The notes under the pieces: model-generated | Databases searched by the model: none | The model's input: the letters and a program-made list of their open reading frames with translations, nothing else | What the model was told of the DNA's origin: nothing | Shown: in pieces, positions 35,574 through 44,404 of the stretch | Position numbering within the stretch: position 1 is the stretch's first letter | Layout: every line of letters begins with the position of its first letter | NCBI GenBank assembly: GCA_038526915.1 | Contig: JBCBGF010000005.1 | Location: 62,001 to 126,000 of the forward strand | Direction of reading: 5' to 3' | Source: JBCBGF01 sp038526915 | Lineage (GTDB): Bacteria; Pseudomonadota; Alphaproteobacteria; Rhodobacterales; Rhodobacteraceae | Length of the DNA: 64,000 nt | Position numbers and translations under genes: made by a program

Positions 35574-36704
35574 TCACAAGCGCTCGATATCACCCTCGGC
35601 GCGGGCGGCATGAAAGCCCGCTTCCCACTCGTCAAATCGCCCCGCCGCGATGGCCGCACGCATCTCGGCCATAAGCTCCTGATAGTAGTGCAGATTGTGC
35701 CAAGTCAGCAGCATAGAGGCGATGATTTCATTGCTGCGAAAGACGTGGTGCAGATAGGCACGGCTATAGTTGCGACAGGCCGGACAGGTGCAGTCTTCGT
35801 CCAAGGGCCGCGGATCGTCCTGGTGCCGCGCATTTTTGATATTTAGAACGCCGCGCCGCGTGAACACCTGCCCTGTGCGGCCAGACCGCGACGGCAGCAC
35901 GCAATCCATCATGTCGATCCCGCGCTTCACCGCCCCCACGATGTCATCCGGTTTACCCACCCCCATCAGGTAGCGCGGCTTGTCCACGGGAAGCTGACCT
36001 GGCGCATAGTCCAGCACGCCAAGCATCGCCTCCTGCCCCTCACCCACGGCCAAACCGCCCACGGCATAGCCATCAAAACCGATATCCGTCAGAGCACGCG
36101 CGCTTTCTGCACGAAGATCTTCCTCCAACCCCCCTTGCTGAATGCCAAAAAGCGCATGACCGGGTCTGTCACCAAACGCCTCCCGCGACCGCGCGGCCCA
36201 GCGCATCGACAGGTGCATGCTGTCCTCGATCCGCTCCCGCTCCGCAGGCAGCGCAGGACACTCATCGAAGCACATCACGATGTCAGAGCCTAAAAGCCGC
36301 TGGATCTCCATCGACCGCTCGGGGCTCAGCATGTGTTCCGAGCCGTCGATATGGCTTTTGAACCGCACGCCGTCCTCGTTAAGCTTTCGCAGCCCCGCCA
36401 GACTCATCACCTGAAACCCGCCCGAGTCCGTCAGGATCGGCCGCTCCCAATTCATGAACCTGTGCAACCCGCCAAGCCGGTCGATCCGCTCAGCCGTGGG
36501 GCGCAGCATCAGGTGATAGGTGTTGCCCAAGAGAACATCCGCACCGGTCTCGCGCACACTTTCGGGTAACATGGCTTTGACGGTCGCCGCGGTGCCGACC
36601 GGCATGAACGCAGGCGTACGGATCTCGCCCCGGGGCGTGTGGATCACACCGGTGCGGGCATGGCCGTCGGTCGCGGTCACCTCATAGCTAAATGCGCTTG
36701 CCAT
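35574..36704 (-). CDS. tgt: tRNA-guanine transglycosylase
   Basis: This 376-residue enzyme exchanges guanine-34 for preQ1 in GUN tRNAs during queuosine synthesis. It has the catalytic Asp in ILTDSGGFQVMSL, the second Asp in DSMHLSMRWAARS region, and the zinc site CTCPACRNYSRAYLHH near the C terminus. The start at 36704 gives the typical SYEVTATDGHARTG N terminus and has AGGAAAGG upstream. It is divergent from the RimB-RimK fusion with only 67 bp between the starts. No other queuosine gene is seen. Confidence 0.96.
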   Translation of the reverse strand: MASAFSYEVTATDGHARTGVIHTPRGEIRTPAFMPVGTAATVKAMLPESVRETGADVLLGNTYHLMLRPTAERIDRLGGLHRFMNWERPILTDSGGFQVMSLAGLRKLNEDGVRFKSHIDGSEHMLSPERSMEIQRLLGSDIVMCFDECPALPAERERIEDSMHLSMRWAARSREAFGDRPGHALFGIQQGGLEEDLRAESARALTDIGFDGYAVGGLAVGEGQEAMLGVLDYAPGQLPVDKPRYLMGVGKPDDIVGAVKRGIDMMDCVLPSRSGRTGQVFTRRGVLNIKNARHQDDPRPLDEDCTCPACRNYSRAYLHHVFRSNEIIASMLLTWHNLHYYQELMAEMRAAIAAGRFDEWEAGFHAARAEGDIERL

Positions 36705-36771
36705 TGCGGCCCTTTCCTGAACAACGGAAGGTAGGTGCTGTACCCTGCCCGCAAATGCAAGAGGACCCGCT

Positions 36772-38187
36772 ATGCCCGACGCCTCCGATTCAACCGACGC
36801 CGAATTCCGCCTTGGTTGGGAAGAATGGGTCGGGCTGTCTGAGCTGGGCGTGCCGGCGCTCAAGGCCAAGGTGGATACCGGCGCGCGCACCTCGGCGCTG
36901 CATGCCTACGACATTGAACCGTTTGGCCCCAACGACCGCCCCCGCGTGCGCTTCATGGTCCAACCGATCCCGGACCGGACCGATTTGGCGATCCCTTGTT
37001 CCGCCCCGGTGATCGACCGGCGCGAGGTGACATCGTCCAATGGCGAGGCCGAACTCCGCTATGTGATCGAGACATCCCTGACTGTGGGTGACCGCACATG
37101 GCCCATTGAGATCACGCTCACCGACCGCCGCAACATGGCCTATCGCATGCTTCTGGGCCGTCAGGCCCTGAGCGACGACATCGTCATCAACCCCACCGAC
37201 CGGTTCTGCCAGCCCGAACTCAACTATGATGTCTATCATTCGCCCCGCGTGCGCCAGGCCGCACCGGCCCGCGCTCTGCGCATCGCGATCCTGTCGCGCG
37301 AGGCGCACAACTACTCGACCCGCCGCCTCGTTGCGGAAGGCGAAACGCGTGGGCATGTGGTCGAAGTGATCGACACCACGCGCTGCTACATGGCAATCAA
37401 CGCATCCTCGCCCGAAGTGTACTACGACGGAAAACGCCTACCCCGTTACGATGCGATCATCCCACGGATCGGTGCCTCGATCACCCCCTATGGCGCCGCC
37501 GTTATCCGCCAGTTCGAGACCATCGGCACCCATTGCGTCAATGGCTCGGAAGGCATCACCGCCAGCCGTGACAAGCTGCAGGCTCATCAGGTCCTCGCCC
37601 GCCACCGCATCGGCATGCCGATGACCGCCTTTGCCGCCAGCCCCAAGGACACCGACAACTTGATCGAGATTGTGGGCACCGCACCGCTGATCGTGAAACT
37701 GCTTGAATCCACCCAAGGCAAAGGAGTCGTCTTGGCGGAGACAAAGAAAGCCGCACAATCGGTCATCTCGGCCTTCCGGGGCCTGCGCGCGAGCTTTCTG
37801 GTGCAGGACTTCGTCAAGGAAGCCGCAGGCGAGGACATCCGCTGCCTCGTCATCGGCGGCAAGGTTGTGGCCTCCATGCGGCGCAAGGCTCAGCCGGGGG
37901 AGTTCCGCTCGAACCTCCACCAGGGCGGGATCGCCGAGGCCGTGCGGATTAGCCGCCAGGAACGCGCCGTGGCCATCGGCGCCGCGCGGGCCTTCAAACT
38001 CGGGATTGCGGGCGTTGATCTGCTGCGGTCGGACGGCGGGCCGAAAGTGCTTGAGGTAAACAGTTCGCCTGGTCTGGAAGGGATCGAAAAGGCCAGCGGC
38101 AAGAACGTCGCGGCCCTTCTGTATGACGAGATCGAAAAACATGTCCGCCCGCAACCTGCGCGCCGCAGCCGGGCCAGCAAAAAGTAG
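36772..38187 (+). CDS. rimK: RimB-RimK fusion: retropepsin-like domain plus glutamate ligase
   Basis: A 471-residue two-domain protein. Residues ~15-150 are a retropepsin-like 'ATP-dependent zinc protease' (RimB) domain, with the active-site block VDTGARTSALHA (Asp35). Residues ~165-460 are a RimK-type ATP-grasp ligase: ILSREAHNYSTRRL, then GSEGITASRDKLQAHQVLAR, and the metal-binding EVNSSPGLEGIEKA. RimK adds glutamates to the C terminus of ribosomal protein S6. In Pseudomonas the two activities are encoded by separate rim genes, so here regulator and ligase are joined. The basic tail (RRSRASKK) may contact RNA. Confidence 0.85.
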   Translation: MPDASDSTDAEFRLGWEEWVGLSELGVPALKAKVDTGARTSALHAYDIEPFGPNDRPRVRFMVQPIPDRTDLAIPCSAPVIDRREVTSSNGEAELRYVIETSLTVGDRTWPIEITLTDRRNMAYRMLLGRQALSDDIVINPTDRFCQPELNYDVYHSPRVRQAAPARALRIAILSREAHNYSTRRLVAEGETRGHVVEVIDTTRCYMAINASSPEVYYDGKRLPRYDAIIPRIGASITPYGAAVIRQFETIGTHCVNGSEGITASRDKLQAHQVLARHRIGMPMTAFAASPKDTDNLIEIVGTAPLIVKLLESTQGKGVVLAETKKAAQSVISAFRGLRASFLVQDFVKEAAGEDIRCLVIGGKVVASMRRKAQPGEFRSNLHQGGIAEAVRISRQERAVAIGAARAFKLGIAGVDLLRSDGGPKVLEVNSSPGLEGIEKASGKNVAALLYDEIEKHVRPQPARRSRASKK

Positions 38188-38250
38188 CGCTGTCTTTACG
38201 TGGCGGCGTCAATCCTTATATGTTTACTCGACTACTGATAAAGGCGACCC

Positions 38251-38613
38251 ATGACCGACACATCGCCCAACCTGGAAGGCGCGCCGCTCATCCGGCCGTC
38301 ATCGACAGACCACCCGCTTTACGATGACATCGTAGAAGCCTGCCGCACCGTGTTCGACCCCGAGATCCCCGTGAATATCTACGACCTCGGCCTCGTTTAC
38401 ACGATTGATATTGCGGAGGACGGCGCAGTCGGTGTGATCATGACCTTGACAGCGCCCGGCTGCCCCGTAGCAGGCGAAATGCCGGGGTGGCTGGCCGAAG
38501 CGATAGAGCCGCTCCCCGGTGTCAAAACGGTCGACGTGGAAATCACCTGGGATCCGCCGTGGGGCATGGACATGATGTCGGACGAAGCCCGCCTCGAACT
38601 GGGCTTTATGTAG
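38251..38613 (+). CDS. sufT: SufT-like iron-sulfur assembly factor (DUF59/MIP18 family)
   Basis: A 120-residue protein. The DUF59 core reads TVFDPEIPVNIYDLGLVYTIDI, followed by LTAPGCPVAGEMP with the conserved Cys and the C-terminal VDVEITWDPPWGMDMMS. This pattern matches SufT and PaaD-like proteins that help mature Fe-S proteins. No suf genes or paa genes are adjacent, so the SufT role is inferred from sequence alone. It follows the RimB-RimK gene by 63 bp and may share its transcript. A small AGGGGC/GCCCCT hairpin follows the stop. Confidence 0.82.
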   Translation: MTDTSPNLEGAPLIRPSSTDHPLYDDIVEACRTVFDPEIPVNIYDLGLVYTIDIAEDGAVGVIMTLTAPGCPVAGEMPGWLAEAIEPLPGVKTVDVEITWDPPWGMDMMSDEARLELGFM

Positions 38614-38714
38614 GGGCAGCGCCCCTGATCTAGCAGCCGTCACATTCAGCCACAAAACAGGTCGCGAGCAGCCCGCCCAAGCCGCTTACCACAACAAGCT
38701 GTTCGCTGAGACGC

Positions 38715-39062
38715 TTAACCGTTGCTTGGTGCGACGCCCCGATACGCGTCGAGCCACAGCACGTTATCGATGTAAATCGTGTCGTCTTCGGTCTCATCAA
38801 AGTAGACCGGCGCGGACAAAGCGTAGGCGACGAACAGGCCGATCAGGTAAGCCACCGAAAGCCCCAGGCCAATAAGCGGCATCTGTGCGGCGATGGCAGG
38901 CAGGACTGCACCAGCATAAAACTGCACCAACAGGCTCAGAACCAGGATCGCGACGGGCATCAGAGCCAGCGATTTCCATTGTCCAGTCATGCGGGTGAAA
39001 GCTTCGAACTGCAGGCCGGCGTAGGCCAGCGGCAGCATATAGGCAAAGACGGTCAGGTCCAT
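38715..39062 (-). CDS. Small membrane protein, unrecognised
   Basis: A 115-residue inner-membrane protein with about three hydrophobic segments: TVFAYMLPLAYAGLQFEAF, LALMPVAILVLSLLVQFYAG and LIGLGLSVAYLIGLFVAYAL. The C-terminal ~30 residues are acidic and probably exposed (FDETEDDTIYIDNVLWLDAY). I chose the ATG at 39062 with CTGGAG 9 nt upstream; an in-frame ATG at 39083 is an alternative. I do not recognise a family. It is convergent with the SufT-like gene and not obviously linked to the dehydrogenase gene 294 bp upstream. Confidence 0.65.
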   Translation of the reverse strand: MDLTVFAYMLPLAYAGLQFEAFTRMTGQWKSLALMPVAILVLSLLVQFYAGAVLPAIAAQMPLIGLGLSVAYLIGLFVAYALSAPVYFDETEDDTIYIDNVLWLDAYRGVAPSNG

Positions 39063-39356
39063 CGGGCGACTCCAGATACTCATCAACATACACGCGCACA
39101 AATTCTGTGCACCGCGCCCGCAACATGCGACCGCATCATGGTTAATACTGGGCTGGCCGGACAACGGGCATCCACCTTTGGGTGGAAAGCCCCTATTCCA
39201 ACCGGAATTCGGCGCTATCTATCTGAATTAAAAGTATTCTTTTTTCTGCTGAGAAATGAGCTTCGCGGATCTTTCGACACACGCGGAATAGGGTTTGTCT
39301 CGCAAACCGACACAATCCCTAGCCTACAGGCAGATCGTTCGCGCAGAAGATAGGGG
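39063..39356. other. 294-bp gene-free stretch
   Basis: This gap between the small membrane protein and the iron dehydrogenase is less GC-rich than its surroundings (an AT-rich run near 39226-39250). It has one clear hairpin at 39166-39192: GGGC and CCACC pair with GGTGG and GCCC around TTTG. No tRNA or gene is seen. The hairpin may end the dehydrogenase operon or lie in the leader of the membrane protein gene. Confidence 0.5.
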
Positions 39357-40502
39357 CTACAAACACGCCTCAAACAGCGCCCGCGTGTTTTCCGGAGTCA
39401 TTTCAACCGGATTCCCCCCCACGCTGGGGTCCGCAAGCGCCGACCGGGTCAGCACGTCCAAATCCGGATCGACAACCCCCAAGGCCGTGAGTGTCTGTGG
39501 AATACCCAAGGCGTCGTTGAACCCATCAACGAAGGCTGAAAACCCATCAAAACCCTCCGCGATCCCCAGATACGCCGCCGCGTGCGCCAGCTTTCTCTCC
39601 ACCGCGGGCCGGTTGAACCGCAACACAGCGGGCATCACCACTGCATTCGTCGTACCGTGATGGGTATGGTGATGCGCCCCGATCGGGTGGCTGAGCGCAT
39701 GGATCGCCCCCAAACCCTTCTGAAACGCCGTCGCCCCCATGGCAGCCGCGCTCATCATCTGCGCCCGCGCCTCCATATCGGAACCATCGGTATAGGCGCG
39801 CGGCAGGTAGTCTTTCACCAGCCGCATCCCCTCAAGTGCGATCCCCTGGCTCATGGGGTGATAATGCGGGGAACAGAAGGCTTCGACGCAATGGGCAAAG
39901 GCATCGAGGCCCGTCCCGGCGGTGATATGGGGCGGCATCCCAACGGTCAGCTCGGGGTCGCAGATCACCACAGCGGGTAGGATCTTGGGGTGGAAGATGA
40001 TCTTCTTTTCAGCCGTCTCAGAATTGGTGATCACAGACGCGCGCCCCACTTCCGATCCTGTGCCCGCCGTTGTCGGTACAGCGACGATGGGCAGGATCGC
40101 ATCGGCATCCGCCCGCGTCCACCAATCGCCGATATCCTCGAAATCCCAAATCGGCCGCGTCTGCCCCGCCATGAACGCAAGCACCTTGCCCAGATCAAGG
40201 CCAGAGCCGCCGCCAAACGCGATCACGCCGTCATAGCCGCCGTCGCGAATAGCGGTGAGCCCGGCGGCCACATTGCTCTCGTTTGGGTTGGGATCGACAT
40301 CCGAGAACAGGCCCCGCCCCAGCCCCGCGTCCTCGATCAAATCGAGGGTACGCGTTGTGATCTCCATCCCCGCAAGCCCGCGATCGGTGACGAGCAGCGG
40401 CTTCGATATGCCTGCCGCCGCGCAGGCCTCCGCAATCTCGGCGATACGGCCAGCGCCAAAGCGGATGGCGGTTGGATAAGACCAGTTGCCGGTCAGTGTC
40501 AT
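39357..40502 (-). CDS. Iron-containing alcohol dehydrogenase
   Basis: A 381-residue group III (iron-type) alcohol dehydrogenase. The NAD-binding motif is GGGSGLDLGKVLA. The metal ligands sit in AFAHCVEAFCSPHYHP and HALSHPIGAHHHTHHG. The start at 40502 gives the usual short N terminus with FGAGRIAEIAEA. It oxidises an alcohol to an aldehyde or the reverse. It lies 5 bp after the aldehyde dehydrogenase gene and is the last gene of the amidohydrolase-TRAP-GS operon, so an alcohol group in the substrate is likely. Confidence 0.9.
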   Translation of the reverse strand: MTLTGNWSYPTAIRFGAGRIAEIAEACAAAGISKPLLVTDRGLAGMEITTRTLDLIEDAGLGRGLFSDVDPNPNESNVAAGLTAIRDGGYDGVIAFGGGSGLDLGKVLAFMAGQTRPIWDFEDIGDWWTRADADAILPIVAVPTTAGTGSEVGRASVITNSETAEKKIIFHPKILPAVVICDPELTVGMPPHITAGTGLDAFAHCVEAFCSPHYHPMSQGIALEGMRLVKDYLPRAYTDGSDMEARAQMMSAAAMGATAFQKGLGAIHALSHPIGAHHHTHHGTTNAVVMPAVLRFNRPAVERKLAHAAAYLGIAEGFDGFSAFVDGFNDALGIPQTLTALGVVDPDLDVLTRSALADPSVGGNPVEMTPENTRALFEACL

Positions 40503-40507
40503 GGCGC

Positions 40508-41881
40508 TCAGCCCTTCTTCAGATGATAACTCTTGGGCCGCGTCAGCGCGTGATAGCCCAGCACAGACAGGCCAGCCCCCCGCCCGGTATCCTTGCACCC
40601 CGTCCAGCACAGCGCCGGATCCAGGTAGTCCGCGCGGTTCATGAATACGGTCCCCGTCTCGACCCGCGCGCCCAGGGCCTCTGCCGCCGCCACGTCCCTT
40701 GTCCAGATTGACGCCGTCAGCCCATAGTGGCTGTCATTCATCAGCGCGATGGCCTCATCATCGCCCGCAACTGGCATGATGCCCACCACCGGCCCAAAGC
40801 TCTCTTCGCGCATCACCCGCATGTCATGGGTAACGCCCGTCAGGATCTGCGGCGTCAAATACGCCCCGCCGTCATCCTCTGGAAATGTCTCGATATGCGC
40901 TGTCGCGCCGGCTGCCACAGCCTCGGCAATCTGCTCCCGCACCAGCGCCGCAAAGCGCGGCTGCGCCATGGGCCCAAGGGTTGTTTCTGGATCCAGAGGA
41001 TTGCCCAGCTTATAGCCAGACACGATCCCCACAGCCTTCTCCACAAAGGCGTCAAACAGGCTCTCATGCACATAGATCCGCTCGATCCCGCAACAGCACT
41101 GGCCCGAGTTGAACATCGCCCCGTCGATCAGCGTCTCCACCGCTGCAACTAGATCGGCATCGGCGCGCACATAGCCCGGATCCTTCCCGCCCAACTCTGT
41201 CGACACAGCCGTAAACGTCCCCGCCGCCGCCCGCTCCATGGCCTGCCCGCCAGCGACCGAGCCCGTGAAGTTCACGAAATCGAACGCACGCCCCGCGATC
41301 AAGGCTGACGTGGTCTCGTGATCCAGCACCACATTCTGGAACACGTCCCCCGGCACACCCGCCGCCGCAAAGGCATCGGCCAGATGCTCGCCCACAAGAA
41401 TCGTCTGCGCCGCATGCTTCAGGATCACGGTGTTCCCGGCAATCAACGCAGGAGCGACGGTATTGATCGCGGTCATGTACGGATAGTTCCAGGGAGCAAC
41501 AACAAAAACAACGCCTTGTGGCTCACGCTTGATCTTGCGGACAAAACTGTCGCTCTCCTCGATCACGATATCGGCCAGCGCCGTCTCCGCGATCCCGGCC
41601 ATGTAGTTCGCGCGTTCTTCGAACCCGCCAAATTCCCCACCATAGCGCACGGGCCGCCCCATCTGGTGGGCGAGTTCTGTGACCATCCGATCCGTCGTCC
41701 GCCCGATCTCGGCCACCGCCGCCCGAACGAGCGCGATCCGCTCGGCCATTGGTCGCGCCGCCCAAGCAAGCTGCGCTGCCCGCGCCGCCCCTGCCGCCGC
41801 CTGCGCGGCCTCTAGCGACAGCGCCTCTCGCTCCGCATAAACCGACCCGTCGAGGGGCGAGATACAGCGCACCACCGCCAT
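40508..41881 (-). CDS. Aldehyde dehydrogenase family protein
   Basis: A 457-residue NAD(P)-dependent aldehyde dehydrogenase. The motifs are VVAPWNYPYMTAIN, NFTGSVAGGQAM, the catalytic Glu in STELGGKDPGYV and the catalytic Cys in FNSGQCCCGIERI. It is a little shorter than the usual 480 residues. The ATG at 41881 overlaps the stop of the glutamine-synthetase-like gene (ATGA). In puu- and ipu-type pathways an aldehyde dehydrogenase acts on a gamma-glutamylated aldehyde, and that role fits this operon. The substrate is unproven. Confidence 0.9.
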   Translation of the reverse strand: MAVVRCISPLDGSVYAEREALSLEAAQAAAGAARAAQLAWAARPMAERIALVRAAVAEIGRTTDRMVTELAHQMGRPVRYGGEFGGFEERANYMAGIAETALADIVIEESDSFVRKIKREPQGVVFVVAPWNYPYMTAINTVAPALIAGNTVILKHAAQTILVGEHLADAFAAAGVPGDVFQNVVLDHETTSALIAGRAFDFVNFTGSVAGGQAMERAAAGTFTAVSTELGGKDPGYVRADADLVAAVETLIDGAMFNSGQCCCGIERIYVHESLFDAFVEKAVGIVSGYKLGNPLDPETTLGPMAQPRFAALVREQIAEAVAAGATAHIETFPEDDGGAYLTPQILTGVTHDMRVMREESFGPVVGIMPVAGDDEAIALMNDSHYGLTASIWTRDVAAAEALGARVETGTVFMNRADYLDPALCWTGCKDTGRGAGLSVLGYHALTRPKSYHLKKG

Positions 41882-43245
41882 CACGCCCTCTCAAACCCGC
41901 GCTTGACCTCCCAGTCGGTCACGACCGCGTCGAACTCCTCCTGCTCGACTTCGGCGCATCGGGTGTAGTGATCGACCACCGCATCCCCCATCGCCGCCCG
42001 CAGCATCTTGGACCCGCGCAACGTCTCGGTCGCCGCCCGCAAGGTCGTCGGGATCTCCTGCGCCCCCGCATCCTCGTAGACATCGCCCTTGGTCGGCGGG
42101 GCAAGCTCCAACCCGTCCTCGATCCCCTTCAAGCCCGCCGCAATCAACGCCGCCTGCGCGAGGAAGGGGTTCATATCCGACCCGCCAATCCGGCATTCGA
42201 TCCGCACGCCCTTGGTCCCATCCCCGCACATCCGGAACCCCGCTGTGCGGTTGTCCACGGACCAAACCGTCTTGGTGGGCGCGAAAGTCCCCACCTGAAA
42301 GCGTTTGTAGCTGTTCACATAGGGCGCCAGAAACACCGTGTAGTCCGGCGCATAGGCGATCATCCCAGCCACCGCCCGCGACATGAGCTTCGACATACAA
42401 TACTCTGCGTCAGCATCATAAAACGCATTCTCGCCGTCCTTCCAGAACGACAAATGCACATGGCTCGCGCTGCCAACCTTGGCGTGGTGCCACTTGGCCA
42501 TGAAGCTCGCCGAATGCCCCTGCGCCCAGGCGATTTCCTTCGTGGCGTGCTTGGCGATCGTGTGGTGGTCCGCGCATTCGAGCGCATCCGAATAGCGGAT
42601 GTTCAACTCTTCCTGCCCCGTCTCCGCCTCGCCTTTGGTGTTCTCCACCGGGATCCCGGACCCATACAGCGCATTGCGCAGAGTCCGCATGATCCCTTCT
42701 TCCTTCGTGGTCTGAAGGATGTGGTAGTCTTCGTTGTAGGCGCTGATCGGGCGCAGATCGGCATAACCCTCGACAGCCAGATCACGATAGCTCTTCTCGA
42801 ACAGGAAAAACTCCAGCTCCGTCGCCATCATCGGCGTCAGCCCCATCGCCTCGGCCCGCGCGATCTGAGCCTTCAGGATCGCCCGTGGGCAATGCGGCAC
42901 GGGTTCATGCTTGTGGTGATCCAGGATATCGCACAGAACCATTGCCGTGCCTTCGAGCCACGGAATCAGCCGCAGCGTCGTCAGATCCGGCTTCATCACA
43001 TAGTCGCCATAGCCCGCGCGCCAGCTCGTGGCCTCATAGCCATCGGGCGTCCCCATCTCCAAGTCGGTGGCCAGCAGGTAATTGCAGCAATGCGTCTCTT
43101 CCCAGGCGCTGTCGATGAACATCTGCGCGTGGAACCGCTTGCCCATCAGACGGCCCTGCATGTCGACCATGCAGACGAGCACGGTGTCGATGCTGCCATC
43201 CGCAACCCGGTCTTTCAGCGCCTCGAATGTCAGATTGCCCGGCAT
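41881..43245 (-). CDS. Glutamine-synthetase-like gamma-glutamylamide ligase
   Basis: A 454-residue member of the glutamine synthetase superfamily of the PuuA/IpuC type. Metal-binding MATELEFFLFEK, the His in GSASHVHLSFW, NSYKRFQVGTFAP and the C-terminal IECRIGGSDMNPFL are visible. Its N-terminal region VDMQGRLMGKRF lacks the DGSS loop of true GlnA. Such enzymes ligate glutamate to an amine using ATP. With the TRAP genes upstream and the two dehydrogenases downstream, the most likely role is activation of an imported amine or amino alcohol. Assimilatory GlnA is unlikely because no glnB or ntr genes are near. Confidence 0.85.
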   Translation of the reverse strand: MPGNLTFEALKDRVADGSIDTVLVCMVDMQGRLMGKRFHAQMFIDSAWEETHCCNYLLATDLEMGTPDGYEATSWRAGYGDYVMKPDLTTLRLIPWLEGTAMVLCDILDHHKHEPVPHCPRAILKAQIARAEAMGLTPMMATELEFFLFEKSYRDLAVEGYADLRPISAYNEDYHILQTTKEEGIMRTLRNALYGSGIPVENTKGEAETGQEELNIRYSDALECADHHTIAKHATKEIAWAQGHSASFMAKWHHAKVGSASHVHLSFWKDGENAFYDADAEYCMSKLMSRAVAGMIAYAPDYTVFLAPYVNSYKRFQVGTFAPTKTVWSVDNRTAGFRMCGDGTKGVRIECRIGGSDMNPFLAQAALIAAGLKGIEDGLELAPPTKGDVYEDAGAQEIPTTLRAATETLRGSKMLRAAMGDAVVDHYTRCAEVEQEEFDAVVTDWEVKRGFERA

Positions 43246-43272
43246 CGCCGTCCCTCCCGTCTCTCATGGTGT

Positions 43273-43301
43273 GGGCAGGGGCAGCCGAGCCGCCCCTGCC
43301 C
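43273..43301 (-). terminator. Strong hairpin between dctP and the ligase gene
   Basis: A perfect 10-bp stem GGGCAGGGGC/GCCCCTGCCC with a 9-nt loop lies 8 bp past the dctP stop. No T-run follows. It probably stabilises the upstream mRNA or ends part of the transcripts, giving more binding protein than enzyme. Confidence 0.55.
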
Positions 43302-43308
43302 CGTGGCT

Positions 43309-44340
43309 TTAGGTATAGCGATAAGGCCGGCCGGCCTTTTCCATATCCGCATTGTACTGCTTGAAGATCTCGACGACCTTGGCCTTCGTCTCACTCTCCG
43401 CCGCGATCTCATCCCAGAACTCGCGCGCTGCGGCCTCGACCGTCGCCCATTCCTCATCTGGGATCGTGGTCAGCTCAAGCTTTGTCCCGTTCACGCGCAG
43501 GTTTGCCTCGCCGCCCCAGTACCACCACTGACGGTAGTAATGCGACTGCTCACAGCAGACCATAAACAGCGTCTGAAGGTCTTCCGGCAGCTCGTTCCAG
43601 CGGTCCATATTGGCAAAGAACGACCCGATCCACGCGCCCGAGATGTTGTTGGTCAGGAAGTAGTTCGTCACATCGGCCCAACCCACGGTGTAATCCTCGG
43701 TGATCCCCGACCAGGCGATGCCGTCCAGCTCACCCGTCTGCACCGCCACCTCGATATCTTCCCAAGGCAGCGTCACCGGCACCACGCCGAACTGCGACAT
43801 GAAGCGACCAGCGGTGGGGAACGTAAACACCCGCTTGCCCTGAAGATCGGCGAGCGAGTTGATTGGGTCCTTCGTCGCAAAGTGGCACGGGTCCCAGGCG
43901 CCGGCAGAGACGTGCTTCACGCCCACCTTCTCGTACTCTTCCGCCCAGATCTCGCCCAGCCCGTACTGATTGAACAGCACCGGTACATCGAGCGAATAGC
44001 GCGACCCGAACGGGAAGTAGCCACCGAACACCGTCACCTCAGTGGGCGAGGCCATCGAGTCATCATCCGACTGTACCGCATCAATCGTGCCCCGCTGCAG
44101 CGCGCGGAACAGCTCGCCCGTGGGCACCAGCTGATCGGCGTAGAACAGTTCGATCTGCATCCGGTCGCCGGCGATCTTGTTGAACATCTCGATGGCGGGG
44201 TCGATCACATGCTCGGCCAGCGCCGGGCCCGCATAGGTCTGCATCCGCCAGCGAATGGTCGATTGCGCAATGGCCGGGGCAGCGAGGGCGGCTGCCGGGG
44301 TGGCCGCGGCGGCGGTCAGGAACTTACGTCTTGAGGTCAT
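43309..44340 (-). CDS. dctP: TRAP transporter solute-binding protein DctP
   Basis: A 343-residue periplasmic binding protein. A Tat-like signal (SRRKFLTAAAATPAAALAAP) is cleaved near residue 26. The mature protein begins with STIRWRMQTYAGPALAEHV. It follows the larger DctP branch (TakP/mannitol-chloroaromatic group), with long loops, many Trp and Tyr residues and the segment NISGAWIGSFFANMDRW. The ligand is not predictable; TRAP ligands are usually carboxylates. The downstream enzymes suggest an amino compound. The gene is 64 bp after dctM on the same strand. Confidence 0.88.
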   Translation of the reverse strand: MTSRRKFLTAAAATPAAALAAPAIAQSTIRWRMQTYAGPALAEHVIDPAIEMFNKIAGDRMQIELFYADQLVPTGELFRALQRGTIDAVQSDDDSMASPTEVTVFGGYFPFGSRYSLDVPVLFNQYGLGEIWAEEYEKVGVKHVSAGAWDPCHFATKDPINSLADLQGKRVFTFPTAGRFMSQFGVVPVTLPWEDIEVAVQTGELDGIAWSGITEDYTVGWADVTNYFLTNNISGAWIGSFFANMDRWNELPEDLQTLFMVCCEQSHYYRQWWYWGGEANLRVNGTKLELTTIPDEEWATVEAAAREFWDEIAAESETKAKVVEIFKQYNADMEKAGRPYRYT

Positions 44341-44404
44341 CGTGTCTCTCCTTGGTTGGACAAATCGAACAGGTTTGTGGTCATCACCCCTCTTTCCGGG
44401 GGCG

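Noticed and set aside
41749..44334. An 861-codon open frame on the plus strand
   Set aside because: It is antisense to the ligase gene and dctP, has no recognisable domain and arises from high GC with few stop codons. The minus-strand genes have clear family motifs.
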